DNA from: Lonicera japonica
Lineage: Eukaryota > Streptophyta > Magnoliopsida > Dipsacales > Caprifoliaceae
DNA: 64,000 nt
Direction: 5' to 3'
Assembly: GCA_021464415.1 (NCBI GenBank)
Contig: CM038464.1
Coordinates: 57,959,328 to 58,023,327 of the forward strand
The notes below the pieces were generated by a model. It was not told the origin of the DNA. It was given only the letters and a program-made list of their open reading frames with translations, and searched no databases. Shown piece by piece: positions 1 to 11,600 of the stretch (position 1 is the stretch's first letter; each line of letters begins with the position of its first letter). The translations under genes were made by a program, and so were the position numbers.

Positions 1-890
1 TGTGTGTTTTGTGTACTAAGTTTTAGTATAAAATGAATATGAAAATTGTTGGTTATAAGCTCTCATTGCTGTTAATTTTTGCTGCAAAAAATAAGATTCT
101 ATTTGGTTATTAATTACTGTGAAAACAGTCCATATAATCTGTTTTTATTGCTGTTATTACTGTTGTTTATTGCTTCGTAAATCTGTTCTGAACTATTGAT
201 TTTGCTGCTATTTGTTGCTCTAAAAAACAATTCATATAAACTTTTATTTGTTGTTTTTTAAAAGCTATTTTTGTGAGAAAAAATTGTCATAAATATGTTG
301 TCTTTTAAAGACTCTTTTATTGATCATTTGTTAGGATTTTGTTCATATGTGATTTGGTTTGTAAAGTTCTATCATATTCTTACCTAATTATGGTGTTAGT
401 AATTTGTTTGTGCAAAATCTTTTGAAACTTTTAAGTTTACCACATTTGGAACTTATGGAATATACCTCTGTTGGTTGAGCTTATTCGTTTATTTTGATTC
501 TTGGTTGGTGAGGTTATCTCGAAAATCCTCTATTGTAAGTTTGAGTTTATTGAGTCGGCTTGGTGAAAGAATTTATGTACCATTTAGTGTGTATGAGATG
601 TGCATTATGGTCTTCATGTATTCCTTTTGTCCGTTGAAACTCTTTGTAAAAACTTTTTATATAGTGGATTTTGTTCTTAGGTAGGGTTCCTGATGTCTCT
701 CTCAATTGAGAATTTACCATGTGATTGATTAATTTCTATTTTTAGTTCATTAGTTACATCACCATCACAAAAGGTTTTTAAAAATCTTAAAAATTAAGTA
801 CACTTTTCTTAAAATTAAGATTTGACATGCTTATTAAAGTAAACCTATAGTTTATATTATTTTTAGGGAATCCATTGTAGGAATTTGAAG
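1..890 (+). repeat. 3' part of a Ty1/copia-type LTR (copy A1)
   Basis: Non-coding AT-rich DNA that ends just before a primer-binding-like site. It matches, in reverse complement, the LTR part of the copy at about 5424-6380: both carry the stretch reading GTGAGGTTATCTCG and the same approach to the primer site. The 5' end lies outside the window. The small open frames here are chance. Confidence 0.6.
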
Positions 891-902
891 TGGTATCGGA
901 GG
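891..902 (+). other. primer binding site (initiator tRNA-Met type) of copia copy A1
   Basis: TGGTATCGGAGG closely resembles the plant initiator-Met primer site TGGTATCAGAGC and lies about 80 bases before the gag start. The equivalent position in the inverted copy reads TGATATCAGAAG, so both sites have decayed independently. Confidence 0.6.
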
Positions 903-971
903 TGGTTATACTAAAAAAAGTTTAAACATCTTGTATTTTAAAATCCTTCTCTATTTTTCAAAATATTTACA

Positions 972-2656
972 ATGGAATTCTCAAAAGGAACTTTGAATTG
1001 TCCGCCAACTTTTGATGGAAACAATTTTCAATATTAGAAAGTATGTACGGCTACCTTTTTACAAGCTCTAGGAGATGAAGTTTGGTTTATGGTTGAGGCT
1101 AAATACACATCTCCTACTAAAACTATTAGGACTGGTACTGATGCAATAATTAAACCTGAACCAATGTCTGAATGGACAGCCGATGAGAAATCAAGCTCTC
1201 AATCCAATAATAAGGGTAAAAATGCTATTTTTATGGATGTTGGTGAATCTGAATTCAAAAGAATCTCCACTTGTAAAACTTCAAAAGAAGCATGAAATAT
1301 TTTGATAAAAGCCCATAAAGGTGATGAAAATGTAAAGCGGTCAAAAGTCCAAATGTTGGTAAATCAATTTCACACTTTTATGATGGAGGAAAATGAAAAA
1401 TATGATGAGTTTTACTTGAGGATAACTAATTTAGTCAACAAACTTGTTGCCAATAGAATAAAATACTCTGATTTTGAAATTGTTTTAAAAATATTGAGAT
1501 CATTGATCGATAAATTTGAACCAAAAAAATATGCTATTGAAGAGTTGAATGATTTTAACACATTTTCTCTCGAGATTTTATCAAGTAAACTTACAGTTTT
1601 TGAAATGGAATTGGATTTAAAAAAATCTCAGAGGTAAAAATAAAAATCAAAGTATTGATTTCACATTGGCTTTTACATCATCTTCTGATCCTAAATTGAC
1701 AAAAATTGTTTAATATAATAGTGAAATTGACTTACTCTCTTGATCAAGAACTTGCGAAATTGTCTAAGCATTTTAAGAAAATTGTCAAGTTCATAAACAC
1801 TTTTGTCGCAAAACAAGGAAGGTGTTTGTATCAGAACAATTCTTTTCCACATGATAGAAATGGACAAAGAAAATTTGTGCAAAATAAAAATAAAAATCAA
1901 TTTCAATTTCAAAATAATTCCACACAAAATGGATACAAGGACCTTAGTCACATCCAATGTAAAAAGTGTAAGAAGTATGGCCACTATGCGAAATGGACAA
2001 AGAAATTTTGTGCAAAATAAAAATAAAAATCAATTTCAAAATAATTTCGCACAAAATGGATACAAGGAACTTGGTCACATCCAATGTAGAAAGTGTAAGA
2101 AGTATAGCCATTATGCAACTAAGTGTCCCTCTATAAATAATTAGAATAAGGATTTTGATGATATTGATGACACTATGAATGTTAATGCATGTGATACTTC
2201 TGATTTGGATAATGATTCAGATGCTAATGTTAATTACATTGCTTTCATGAGTAGTGTAAGTTTTGATAATGTTGAATCTGCATCTAGTTGTTCTGATAAT
2301 TCTGAAAATGAATGTTCTAGTGTGTTGAATTATAAAAAGATATATGCTTTAAAAACTATAATTAGTTTCAAACTTCCATTAATAAGCTTAATACCAAAAT
2401 TGAGAACTTGAACAAAAAAAGTTTAGTGTGGAACAGTCAATTATTTAGTGTCAAACTTTTAAGCATGAAAAAGTGAAGTTTCTTTCAAAAGTAAAAGAAT
2501 TGAAAGATTCTAACTACGTTTTGGAACAAAAATAAAAGTTTCTCTAGTCGAAAATGAAGAAACAAAATAATAACTTACAAAGTGCTTTTAAAAAGTTAAA
2601 TGACTTTGAAAAGGGATAAAAAAAACTTAGAAAGTATTCTAAGTTCTCAAAAAGTG
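972..2656 (+). pseudogene. Ty1/copia gag remnant (copy A1)
   Basis: The reading frame starts at about 972 with MEFSKGTLNCPPTFDGNNF, typical of copia gag of the UBN2 type, and runs through broken frames. A middle part (1302-1637) resembles the UBN2 core. Two zinc-knuckle-like motifs occur in near-tandem: IQCKKCKKYGHYAKW at about 1950-1995, and IQCRKCKKYSHYATKCP at about 2075-2130. The duplicated segment (about 1855-1900 and 1985-2030) contains the same QNKNKNQFQ text, so the knuckle region itself was tandemly duplicated. An acidic, Ser/Asp-rich tail follows (2175-2410). Several stops and frameshifts rule out function. No protease, integrase or RT follows: homology to copy A2 stops at about 2656, where LTR-like sequence begins. 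Confidence 0.75.
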
Positions 2657-3432
2657 GCTTCTAAACACCCCTCGGTCTAGAATTAGTCCTTCCTTCGTGT
2701 CTAAAATTGCACACCCCTCGGTCTTATTTTTTAAAGTGTGTTTGAAGCCGTATTCAAGAAGAGGATTAAATGCAGCACAGTAAAAAGAACAAGTATAATT
2801 TTTATTATCCATTTTAGTATATTTTTGCATAAGTACCAAAAATTTTTAAAATGGATTTTTTTTAAAAAAAAAATATTAATAAGTGTTGCTTTTTAAAAGG
2901 GCTTCTGTGCTTTTATTATGATGTTAATTGCCCTTGATTTATTTTTAATCTATGGTGTAATTGTTGATTCATGTGAACACTTTGCTAATTTTTAACTGAT
3001 TGCACAAGTTTAAGACCTTTTTTAAATGAGTTAATACATATATATTTCTCCTTTCTTTTTGACCATTGGATTGAAATGATCTTAACCATCTATTCCACAC
3101 ACGCACATATATATAATATCACTCTTGTGCCTTAGAGCTGCGGCACTAAACACATGCATACACAAAAAAGAAAAATTGAGCCCTAGTTTTTCTCTTCTTC
3201 TCTCTCATTCGTTTTTTCCATCTTTCTCTAAAATAGATTGAAAAACACAGGTTCTTAGGTTTTATAGTGTTTTAATCTATAGAGTTGCTTGATTATTGAT
3301 AGATACACTTTGAATATCCATCTCTTAACTTGAAATAGTGATTTGTGTGATAATCTTGATTATTCTTTGTGTGAAATTGTTGCTTAGGCTTGAATTCGAA
3401 ATTTGGGGTTTTCAAAATCATAAGTCACACTC
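2657..3432 (+). repeat. 5' portion of the copia-A LTR, plus orientation
   Basis: Begins abruptly after the gag remnant. The stretch with CTTCCTTCGTGTCTA, the AGAGGATTAAATGC motif and GAACAAGTATAATTTTTATTA matches the reverse complement of 3440-3840 and of about 7330-7630. The stretch 3040-3420 (TATATA-rich, GAGCCCTAG, TCTCTCATT) matches the reverse complement of 6380-6700. It is therefore the U3-side part of the LTR, joined to the gag by deletion or recombination. Confidence 0.6.
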
Positions 3433-3439
3433 AGATGCG

Positions 3440-3840
3440 TAAATTTTTTTAAATAACTCATTAAAAAGTCTCAAATAAGCAATACAATAAACCCACATGT
3501 GCAACCAATAAAAAACAAGCAAAATGTTCACATGGATCAACAATCTACACCTTAGATTAAAAGTAAACCAAGGGCTAAGAGCCTAAGATTGTATCTAGAC
3601 AAATACAAGCTATCAACTAAATAAAAGCACATAAAAAAAAAACATTTAAGATCAATTAAAAAAAATTAAATAATAAAAATTATACATGTTCTTTTTACAA
3701 TGCCGCATTTAATCCTCTTCCCAAATACGGCACGCTTTTCAAAAAAATAAGACCGAGACTCTACAAAAATAAGACCAAGGGGTGTGGAATCTAGACACGA
3801 AAGAAGGATTAGTTTTGACGCGAAATGCTACAAAATACTG
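3440..3840 (-). repeat. inverted copy of the 5' portion of the copia-A LTR
   Basis: Reads as the reverse complement of 2657-3035 with moderate divergence, forming a large imperfect palindrome centred near 3435. It is also a direct repeat of about 7330-7660 (shared GTATCTAGACAAATA, AAGCTATCAACTAAATAAAAGCACATA). Homology to 7660 stops after the shared CGAAATGC, suggesting this is near the LTR edge. Confidence 0.6.
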
Positions 3841-5365
3841 TAGGCCAAATAACCATTTGGCACACTCTCTTGACCAATACATCCTAGCCTATCAATTCTT
3901 GATCACAACAAAGTCCATCTACCCCACAACAAAGTCCATCTCCCCACAGACTCCCCTTGAATGTAAAAATACAACTCGATCTAATAACAACATTTTTACA
4001 ACTTACCTAAACAGTGCATATTTCCAGCAATAACAAATCTGAAATAATATATTTTCAACCAGTAAAACAATAGATTAGATATGAAATTTACCAATTAATG
4101 GCTTTGTATGTCTTTAAACTAATTTGCTTATTACCATTTTGATAGAAATGATCTCTTCTTACTCTTTTAGGATTTTGTTTTGAATAATTCTTATTGTACC
4201 CAAAGGAATTTTTATGAGAATATCCAAAGTATTTCTTGTAATGAAACTATCCACGGTTCGGTCTATTATGAATTCGAAAGCAAGAAGATAAAGTACGACC
4301 AAACACGTCACAATTCGGACAATAAGGCTAATTCATTGTCTTTCTCTTTTGAGCAATGATTTGAGTTTGATTAGAAGTTCCCACATCACTTTGCTTAACA
4401 AAGACAGTTTTACTTTTATCATTGTCTTTAGAACTCGAAATAGGTTTGAACCCCAATCCGGATTTATCAAAAACCACTTTTTGAGAACTTAGAATACTTT
4501 CAAGTTTCTTTAATCACTTTTCAAAATCATTTAACTTTCTAAAAGCTCTTAAAAGTTTCTATTTTGTTTCTTTATTTTCGACTAAAGCAACCTTGTATTT
4601 TTATTCCAAAACATTGTTTGAACCTTCAAATTCTTTAATTTTTGAAAGAAATTTCACTTTTTCATGCTCAAAAGATTGACATTGAATCATTGACTCTTCG
4701 ACGCTCAACTTTATTTGAGTGTTCAAGTTCTCAATCTTGGTATTAAGTTTATTATTAGCTTTACCAAGTTTGAGACACTTTCTAGTTTCTAAAGCATATA
4801 TCTTTTTATAATTCAACACGTCAGAACACTCATTTTCAGAATTATCAAAACAACTAGAAGCAGATTCAGCATTATCAGAACTTACACTACTCATGAAAGC
4901 AATGTAATTAACATTCACATCAAAATCACTGTCCACATCAGAAGTGTCACATGCATTAACATTCATAATGTCATCAATATCATCAAAATCCTTATTCTGA
5001 GTGAGGACACTTATTAGCATAATGTCCCTACTTCTTACATTTTTAATATAGGATGTGAATAAGGTCCTTGTATCCATTTTGTGTAAAATTATTTTGAAAC
5101 TTATTTTTATTTTTATTTTGCACAAAATTACCTTGTCCATTTCTATTATGTGAAAAATAATTGTTCTGATAAAAAGTCTTCCTTGCTCAGCGGCAAAAAT
5201 GTTTCTGAAGTTTACAATTTTCTAAAAATGCTTAAACAATATAGCAGGTTCTTGATTAAGAGAATCTAAGTCACTTTCACCATTATTTTAAACAAATTTT
5301 GTCAAGTCAGAATCAAAACATGATGTAAAAGCCAATGTGGAATCAATACCTTTCGAAAATTCCAT
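3841..5365 (-). pseudogene. Ty1/copia gag remnant (copy A2), internally deleted
   Basis: On minus, ATG at 5365 opens MEFSKG as in copy A1, but the text then jumps to the equivalent of position about 1650 of A1, so roughly 600 bases of gag are missing. The deletion lies at a short shared stretch around AAAG-ATTGATT. The open part 4601-5140 carries the acidic tail (NVNACDTSD, YIAFMSSVSSDN, ASSCFDNSENECS) and a Lys/Glu-rich coiled-coil-like end. Sequence beyond A1's break continues to about 4100 with a Cys/His-containing stretch, so this copy reaches further into the internal region. Stops and frameshifts are frequent. The part 3841-4100 has no recognisable match. Confidence 0.7.
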
Positions 5366-5411
5366 TGTGAAGGATTTCAACATACAAGATGTTTAAACCT
5401 TTTTTAAACCT

Positions 5412-5423
5412 CTTCTGATATCA
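5412..5423 (-). other. primer binding site of copia copy A2
   Basis: Minus-strand TGATATCAGAAG sits about 45 bases before the gag ATG at 5365 and aligns with the site at 891-902 of copy A1. Confidence 0.55.
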
Positions 5424-7665
5424 CTTGAAATTCCCACAATAGATTACCTTTTCAAATATAAAATAAACTAGAAGTTTACCTTTAAAATGTCAAAACCAAA
5501 TTTTAAGAAAAGCTTACTTAGTTTTTCAAGATTCTTGAGAACCTTTTCTGATAGTGATGCAATTAATGAACTAAAAAATATAAATTAATCAATCAATCGC
5601 AAGACAAGGGTTTTTCACATGATAAACTCTCAAGTGAGAGAAACATCCGCAGAGGAACCCTAACTCATAACAAAATCCACTATTTAAAAGTTTTTACAAG
5701 AGTTTAAACGAACAAAATGAATAACAAGGATCCTAATGCACAACCCATACAATCCAAGGGTACGCACTTCCCTCACCAAGCTGACTCAATAAACTTAAAC
5801 GAACACTAGTAGATTTATCCGAGATAACCTCACAATAATCAAATATTCACAATGAAGCTCAAACAAAAATATTAGCATCTATAAGTTCCAGATTTATCTC
5901 AATAGATCACCAACAAAATCAAAAATGTAACAAATCTCACATGAATAGATTTCTCACAAATAATCAATAAAAAACAATCCTCCAAAGGCAGGTTAAGTAC
6001 AACAAATTTTTGCAACTTAAAAACGAATTTAGAATCAGCAAAAATAACAGCAATACTATACTTCAGATTAGATTAAAATAGCACTGAATTCGAGCATACA
6101 ACACGCTAGAATTCGTAGGCCAAAATATAATAGTACTTAATAGTCAAAACAGCCAAGAACAACCCAAAATTCGCAGCAGCAGAAAAAAATTTGCTCAGCA
6201 ATAAACAGATCAAGAAAGTTAAGAACGATAATACCTGAATTAATGAAGAAATGTCCACACAAAATCTGATCCAAAAATGCACAGCAGGTCCAAAATAGAG
6301 CACCACCGATTCATATACACAGATTCGAATCACTCAACAATACCGAGCACACCACAGTCGGATACATAGCCAAAAATACACTTCGGATCTTCAAATTTAT
6401 GATTCCAAAACCCCAAATACAAAATACAAAACCCCAAGCAGTGATTTCAATGCCCAAATCACTCTCTCAAGGAAGGAGATGAATATTAAAAGCATATACA
6501 ACCAAAATCAAATAAATCTCTAGATTTAAACAAAAGAAAAGCATAAAAGAACTTTAGTTTTTCAAAGATCTAGAGAGAGAAATGAGAGAGAAAGAGAGAT
6601 ACAAAAATTCTAGAGCTCAAAGTGTGTTGTGTGCTGTGGCTCTTAGGGCTCAAATGGGAGAGAAAGATGGAGTATATATATGTATGTGCTCAATTAATGG
6701 CTTGGATCAAGGCCACAAATAATTGAGAAAAGAAAAATAATACTTTAAAAAGTCTCAAAGGGAGAAAAACGGCACAGTTATTCTGCATCAGCATCCATCT
6801 CAATATTTTAAGTCAATTAAATTTTGTCATTTGTCAATTTTTTTTAAAATCACAATATAATTATATACACCCTCCTCTCTCTATCTCTCTCCATCTCTGT
6901 CACCACCTACTATCACCACCACAACCACCCACTGCCAACGCCACCACCATAGCTAGACTCAAACCAGACTCCACCATCACACCAATCCCCATCATCACAC
7001 CCAATCCACCAGACTCTACCGTTGCACCCAATCCACCACAACCAACACCACCACCAGCCGGACTTAAATCGAAATACCTCACTCCCTCTGCTTCGTCGTG
7101 CTCCACCTTCGACCTCCGTGGCACCCCGACTCCGCCTTTGACCTTTGTCGGTGTGGTGGTCGCCGCCTCTATCGTCAGAGAGAGAGAGAGAGAGGAGAGT
7201 ATTTAATTATATTATGATTTTAAAGAAAATTGACAAGTGGCAGAATTTGATTAGTTTGAAATATTGAGGTGGATTGCTGTTGTGGAATAACTGTGCCAGA
7301 GAAGTTTTTCTCCAAATAAGGAGTACAACAAACTATGTAACTAATCAAAAACAAGCAAAGTGTTCACATGAATTAAAAATCTATACCATAAATTAAAAGT
7401 AAACCAAGAGTTAAGATTGTATCTAGACAAATATAAGCTATCAACTAAATAAAAGCACATAAAAAAAACATTTAAGATCAACTAAAAAAAATTCAAATCC
7501 ATTTTTTAATTTTTGAAATTTATGTGAAAATATTCTAAAATGGATAATAAAAATTATACCGCTCTTCAAAAAAATAAGACCAAGACACTACAAAAACAAG
7601 ACCAATGAATGTACAATCTAGGTACGAAAGAAAAACTAGTTTTGACTCGAAATGCAAATCTTGTC
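5424..7665 (-). repeat. LTR of copia copy A2 (minus), interrupted by a MITE
   Basis: Lies directly before the primer site of copy A2. Its 5424-6380 part matches 1-890, its 6380-6700 part matches 3040-3420, and its 7320-7665 part matches 3440-3840, so the LTR can be pieced together as about 1.7 kb plus a 553-bp insertion. A TATATATA stretch near 6675 could be the LTR promoter. No clean TG/CA ends were found. Confidence 0.6.
6761..7313. mobile_element. 553-bp foldback MITE with about 110-bp terminal inverted repeats
   Basis: The left arm (6761-6868, starting GGAGAAAAAC) pairs with the reverse complement of the right arm (7199-7313, ending GTTTTTCTCC); shared text includes GGCACAGTTATTC and CACAATATAATTA/CATAATATAATTA. 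The middle is GC-richer, full of CCACCA-type triplets, and ends in a GA microsatellite (about 7177-7194). An unfilled relative of the target exists at about 3463-3480: AGTCTCAAATAAG there corresponds to AGTCTCAAA | element | AAATAAGG here, giving a 3-4 base target duplication. The superfamily is uncertain; the short duplication and GG ends fit PIF/Harbinger-like better than hAT, but the arms are long for that group. Confidence 0.85.
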
Positions 7666-7707
7666 AAAAGAACTAGTTTTGACTCGAAATGCAAATCTTG
7701 TCAAAAG
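7634..7707. repeat. 37-bp perfect tandem duplication
   Basis: Two adjacent identical units of 37 bases, each starting AACTAGTTTTGACTCG and ending CTTGTCAAAAG. The unit begins inside the copia-A LTR edge, so it arose after that insertion. Confidence 0.9.
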
Positions 7708-8673
7708 AACGTGACCCCAAAGTCTTCAAGGAATTAAAACTTTTTCGAGCAACAAGAACGAATCTGTTTTGTAAAATGTAAGAAAAAGATAACACTCGCC
7801 AAATAACTGATCTCATTTTCTAACCTCTCAAAAATCAATCGTTTTTCCAGGTAAAACACTGCATATTAACCCTAAACTTCCTTCCCATTACTAACAAAAA
7901 GTTTTAAGTACCTACAACATATTACTTATCACACCACTTTTGTAAGAACTTACAACTCACCACTCGTAAGAAAATATGTTCTCTTAACCCAAAAATTATT
8001 TAGGAAAAAAGCCACCATAAGTTAAAATATGTTATAGCACACTACCGATCTTGTACACCCAAAAATTAAAAATAAATTTGACCTAAAGCCAACAAGATGA
8101 TCATTTACCATTTCAAGTGTAACAATTTACTCTTCCAGCATTTGGTCGATGTTGGAACTAAATTTTTTAATATTTTGTGTTGTTCCACAAAAAATTCCTT
8201 GTTCCTCTTTTTTCAACCCTCTACTTGCTGGGACTAAACGAAAAACATTGTAATTTTGTTTTTTAACTAGTTTTTGGTTCCAGGAGAGGGTATCTACGTA
8301 AGAATTTGCGGGGTCGGTCAAAATTTACTGCAAATGTGGGGTGAGAAGCATGATTGTGTGAAAACATTTATAACACATTCAATAAAAATATTGGCAGTGC
8401 AAAAAGGAGGATGAGAAAAGGAAAAGGGCAGATTATGTATGAATGTATGCTTCAAAAAGCTAATACACATATACCCAAACCATCACCACCACTACTGGGC
8501 GTGTAACTGACTCAATAACAGTTATCATACATGTGCATCTCTCTAACCACAGGCATATTTGGAAAGATAAATCTACAATCTTCATCTGTATTCCCAATAA
8601 TCAAAAATTCACAACAAAAATTTAAAACTAGGAAGACTAATAATGATAATCAGTCACCATCTTGACATTTTCT
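7708..8673. other. intergenic and 3' UTR region of the RBM39-like gene
   Basis: No gene seen. The part nearest 8673 (to about 8300) should hold the 3' UTR of the minus-strand splicing-factor gene; AT-rich stretches could serve as plant poly(A) signals but none stands out. The 64-codon minus frame at 8127-8321 has no recognised match. Confidence 0.5.
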
Positions 8674-11600
8674 TCATGCTGCTCCTTTGAATTTGGCATC
8701 GTACTCGTATGGTTGCTGCACAAAGTCGTAGAAATCGAACTGTTCATTAGAGAAAAGGAACAAATCCTTGCCACATGAAATATGATACCTTAAACTTACA
8801 TATCAAACTATATAACTGATTCAAAATTGTTTGAAGTTTAGGTATACTTTTGGTATCAATCGCAAAGACCCTTGGGTACTTGCTCCTTATAAATTTTTCA
8901 TTCTCAACTCTACGTTCAAGCCGTCAATCTTAAATCCCTGATACCATCTCAACTGTTTAAATAGGCATTTTGGTCATGTATACTGTACATTCAATCAAAG
9001 ACTGGAACTTTACCTTTTCAAAGTTTTGCACATGCGGAAATTTACTATCCTACGCACCTATGAATATTTCCTGCCTACCATTTTACAAATCATAGGGAAA
9101 GTGGACTCCAATAAATACATACTACCTTCTTCCCAAATCAAGCCTCCAATTTTCTAGTCATGTACGAATTAATTAAACGTCCTCCTAATTGACACTAAAT
9201 CTGATCATAATCAACGGTCGAGAATTGGACTCATTCACCATCATGAAATAAGGTACAATCAATTATACGCGCCAAAATGGAAACCACAACTCTTAATCCA
9301 GGAGGGAGGACGTAATCTATTAGAGTGCATTTTACTGGTCTACATGGAAGACTGTTGATTAATTGAATGCCTTCAGAATAATTCTACATGGCAACATTTC
9401 CATCAAAACAATAGCACATGAATTCCAATTCTGTATCTTATATGAAATAAGCAGAACTGCGATCAGCAGTGTTCAATATCCCATACCCATATTAAGAAAG
9501 AAATTAAATTAATATTATTGTAGCGCGTCAAGTTCCAATAGGCGTATACGTGTACAGAAAGTTGTACGCGTACTTTATAATAAAGATAAGAGGCTAATAT
9601 AGAACAACCTAAGGTTTCAAATTCTATGGAAAGGGAACGAAAAGACTAAAAAAGTTTGACCACAGAAATTGATTCCTTGGTAAATTGTAATTTGGGCATT
9701 TTTAATGTAAAAGAAGGCAACAAAACATATCCTTAAAGAATTCTAAAAAAAAGTAATAGAATTGAAGCAAAAGGAAGGGTCAAAAGTAAATAACTAAATA
9801 TATATTACCAAGAAGATGGCAGCAATCAATCTGCGCGCAAACCATCTCTTATGCATTGCTTGCTGAGCACGCATTGCTGCTTCCACGCTTTCAAACCTCA
9901 AATACACATAACCAGCACTGTTTCTGTAAATCAAGATCATTTCATATCAGCAATAATACTATAAATTTCATCATAGATATATATACAGAGATATGTTTGG
10001 GGTTATTTTGCAATTTACCTTTAAATTTATCCTATAAGTTTTGCAAAACAACCCCCCCTCCCCCTCAATTATTGCACACAAACCTACCTATCCTATAAAT
10101 TTAAAAAAAAAAAAAAAAAAAGAAGAGCCCATCTTATGATTTCTTCTGCTTCCATTTGACCATGACACTAAAAAATTACCCTTTATTGCAGAAAAAAGAG
10201 CTCCTCTTATAAATTTTGAAAAAAGACGAGACTTATAAGGAGGAATTTGAAACCAAGACACGTTCAGGGAGTTTCGTTCAACTTCCTGTTATTGCAGAAA
10301 TAGAGAAATATAACAATTGTTCAACCATGTATTAGCAAACAAACGAAGGCAGAATATGTTAAATTGCATAACCCAAACGTACTAATGTAGTTAAAAGACA
10401 TAATCATCATTAGCACCTAAAAAATAAGAACAATAACCATATGATCGTGTAGGGGGTGCTGCTGCTTCCCTCGGTTGATAAAATGAAAAAATGGAGTACC
10501 ACATTTATTTTTTCGGATTTGTGTTTAATTAAAAGGTCCAAGAGAGATAATAGCTTTGCTATTGCTCCGCACAAAGATAATGCCTCTGAATAGTTGGTAG
10601 CTATCAGCATTAATTTACATTTGAATTCAATATTCTGTAAAAAACACAGATTTCTTGTATTTTCAGTTTTTAATTTTTTTTTTGATCAGAAACAAAACGC
10701 TTTTATTAAGAACTGATTAAAGCGATACAATATAGATTACATCTTTAGTGAACCAGTAGTCCACCAAAGCCCCTCAAGAACTATCCAAAGGCTACAACAT
10801 ACCAAGCATTACAAAAAACCAAACGACAATGAAAAGATGAAGCCATAAACAAGGCTACTACAGGATAGCTGCGTTCCAATTCCCACATAAATCTGAGACT
10901 GATAAAGGTCCGAACAGGTTCGAAGAGATGGCCCAAAATGATGCTAACTGTTTGCTTTTAAACCATACTTCACCGGCTTCGCAATATTTATCTTCAAAAG
11001 TCCTAGCGTTCCTTTCATGCCAAATTCCCCAAGCTAATGCCAAGCAACAACATCTCCATAACAATTTTGATTTCTTCTTATTTCCACTAAACTGCCAATC
11101 CAAGCCTAGTAAATCATGCCATGAGCTAGGCAAGGCTCCAATAACTCCGAATTCCTCCCTCGCCTTACTCCACATATGACTGGAAAAACTGCAGTGAATT
11201 AACATATGATCGATGCTCTCACCTCCCTTTTTGCAAAGAGTACACCAAGAAGGAGAAATGACCAGATTTGGCCTCTTTTTTTGGAGCAAGTCACAGGTAT
11301 TAACTCTTTTCCAAGAGGCCAGCCAAGCAAAAACTTTCACCTTCGGAGGAATACCAACTTTCCAAATAAAATTATGAGGCACAAAGATAGGATCCAATGA
11401 CGAATTGGTGAGCAAGTGAAAGAACGATTTGCAAGAGAATGTACCCGACTTTTCCCCCATCCACAATCTATAGTCTCTTTCGAATCTAGATACTTGAGAA
11501 TTAGAAACCAAATCTAACAATTCCAAAAAGTCCCCAATTTCCCTATCATTTAAATTTCTGCGAAATTCTAAGTCCCATGAGAAAGAATCAATAGAATTCC

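Noticed and set aside
6900..7124. Gly/Val-rich 74-codon minus frame inside the MITE
   Set aside because: Low-complexity product of the CCACCA-rich core; no sign that it is translated.
8127..8321. 64-codon minus frame after the splicing-factor stop
   Set aside because: No family match and not needed by the gene; possibly 3' flank. Kept only as intergenic.
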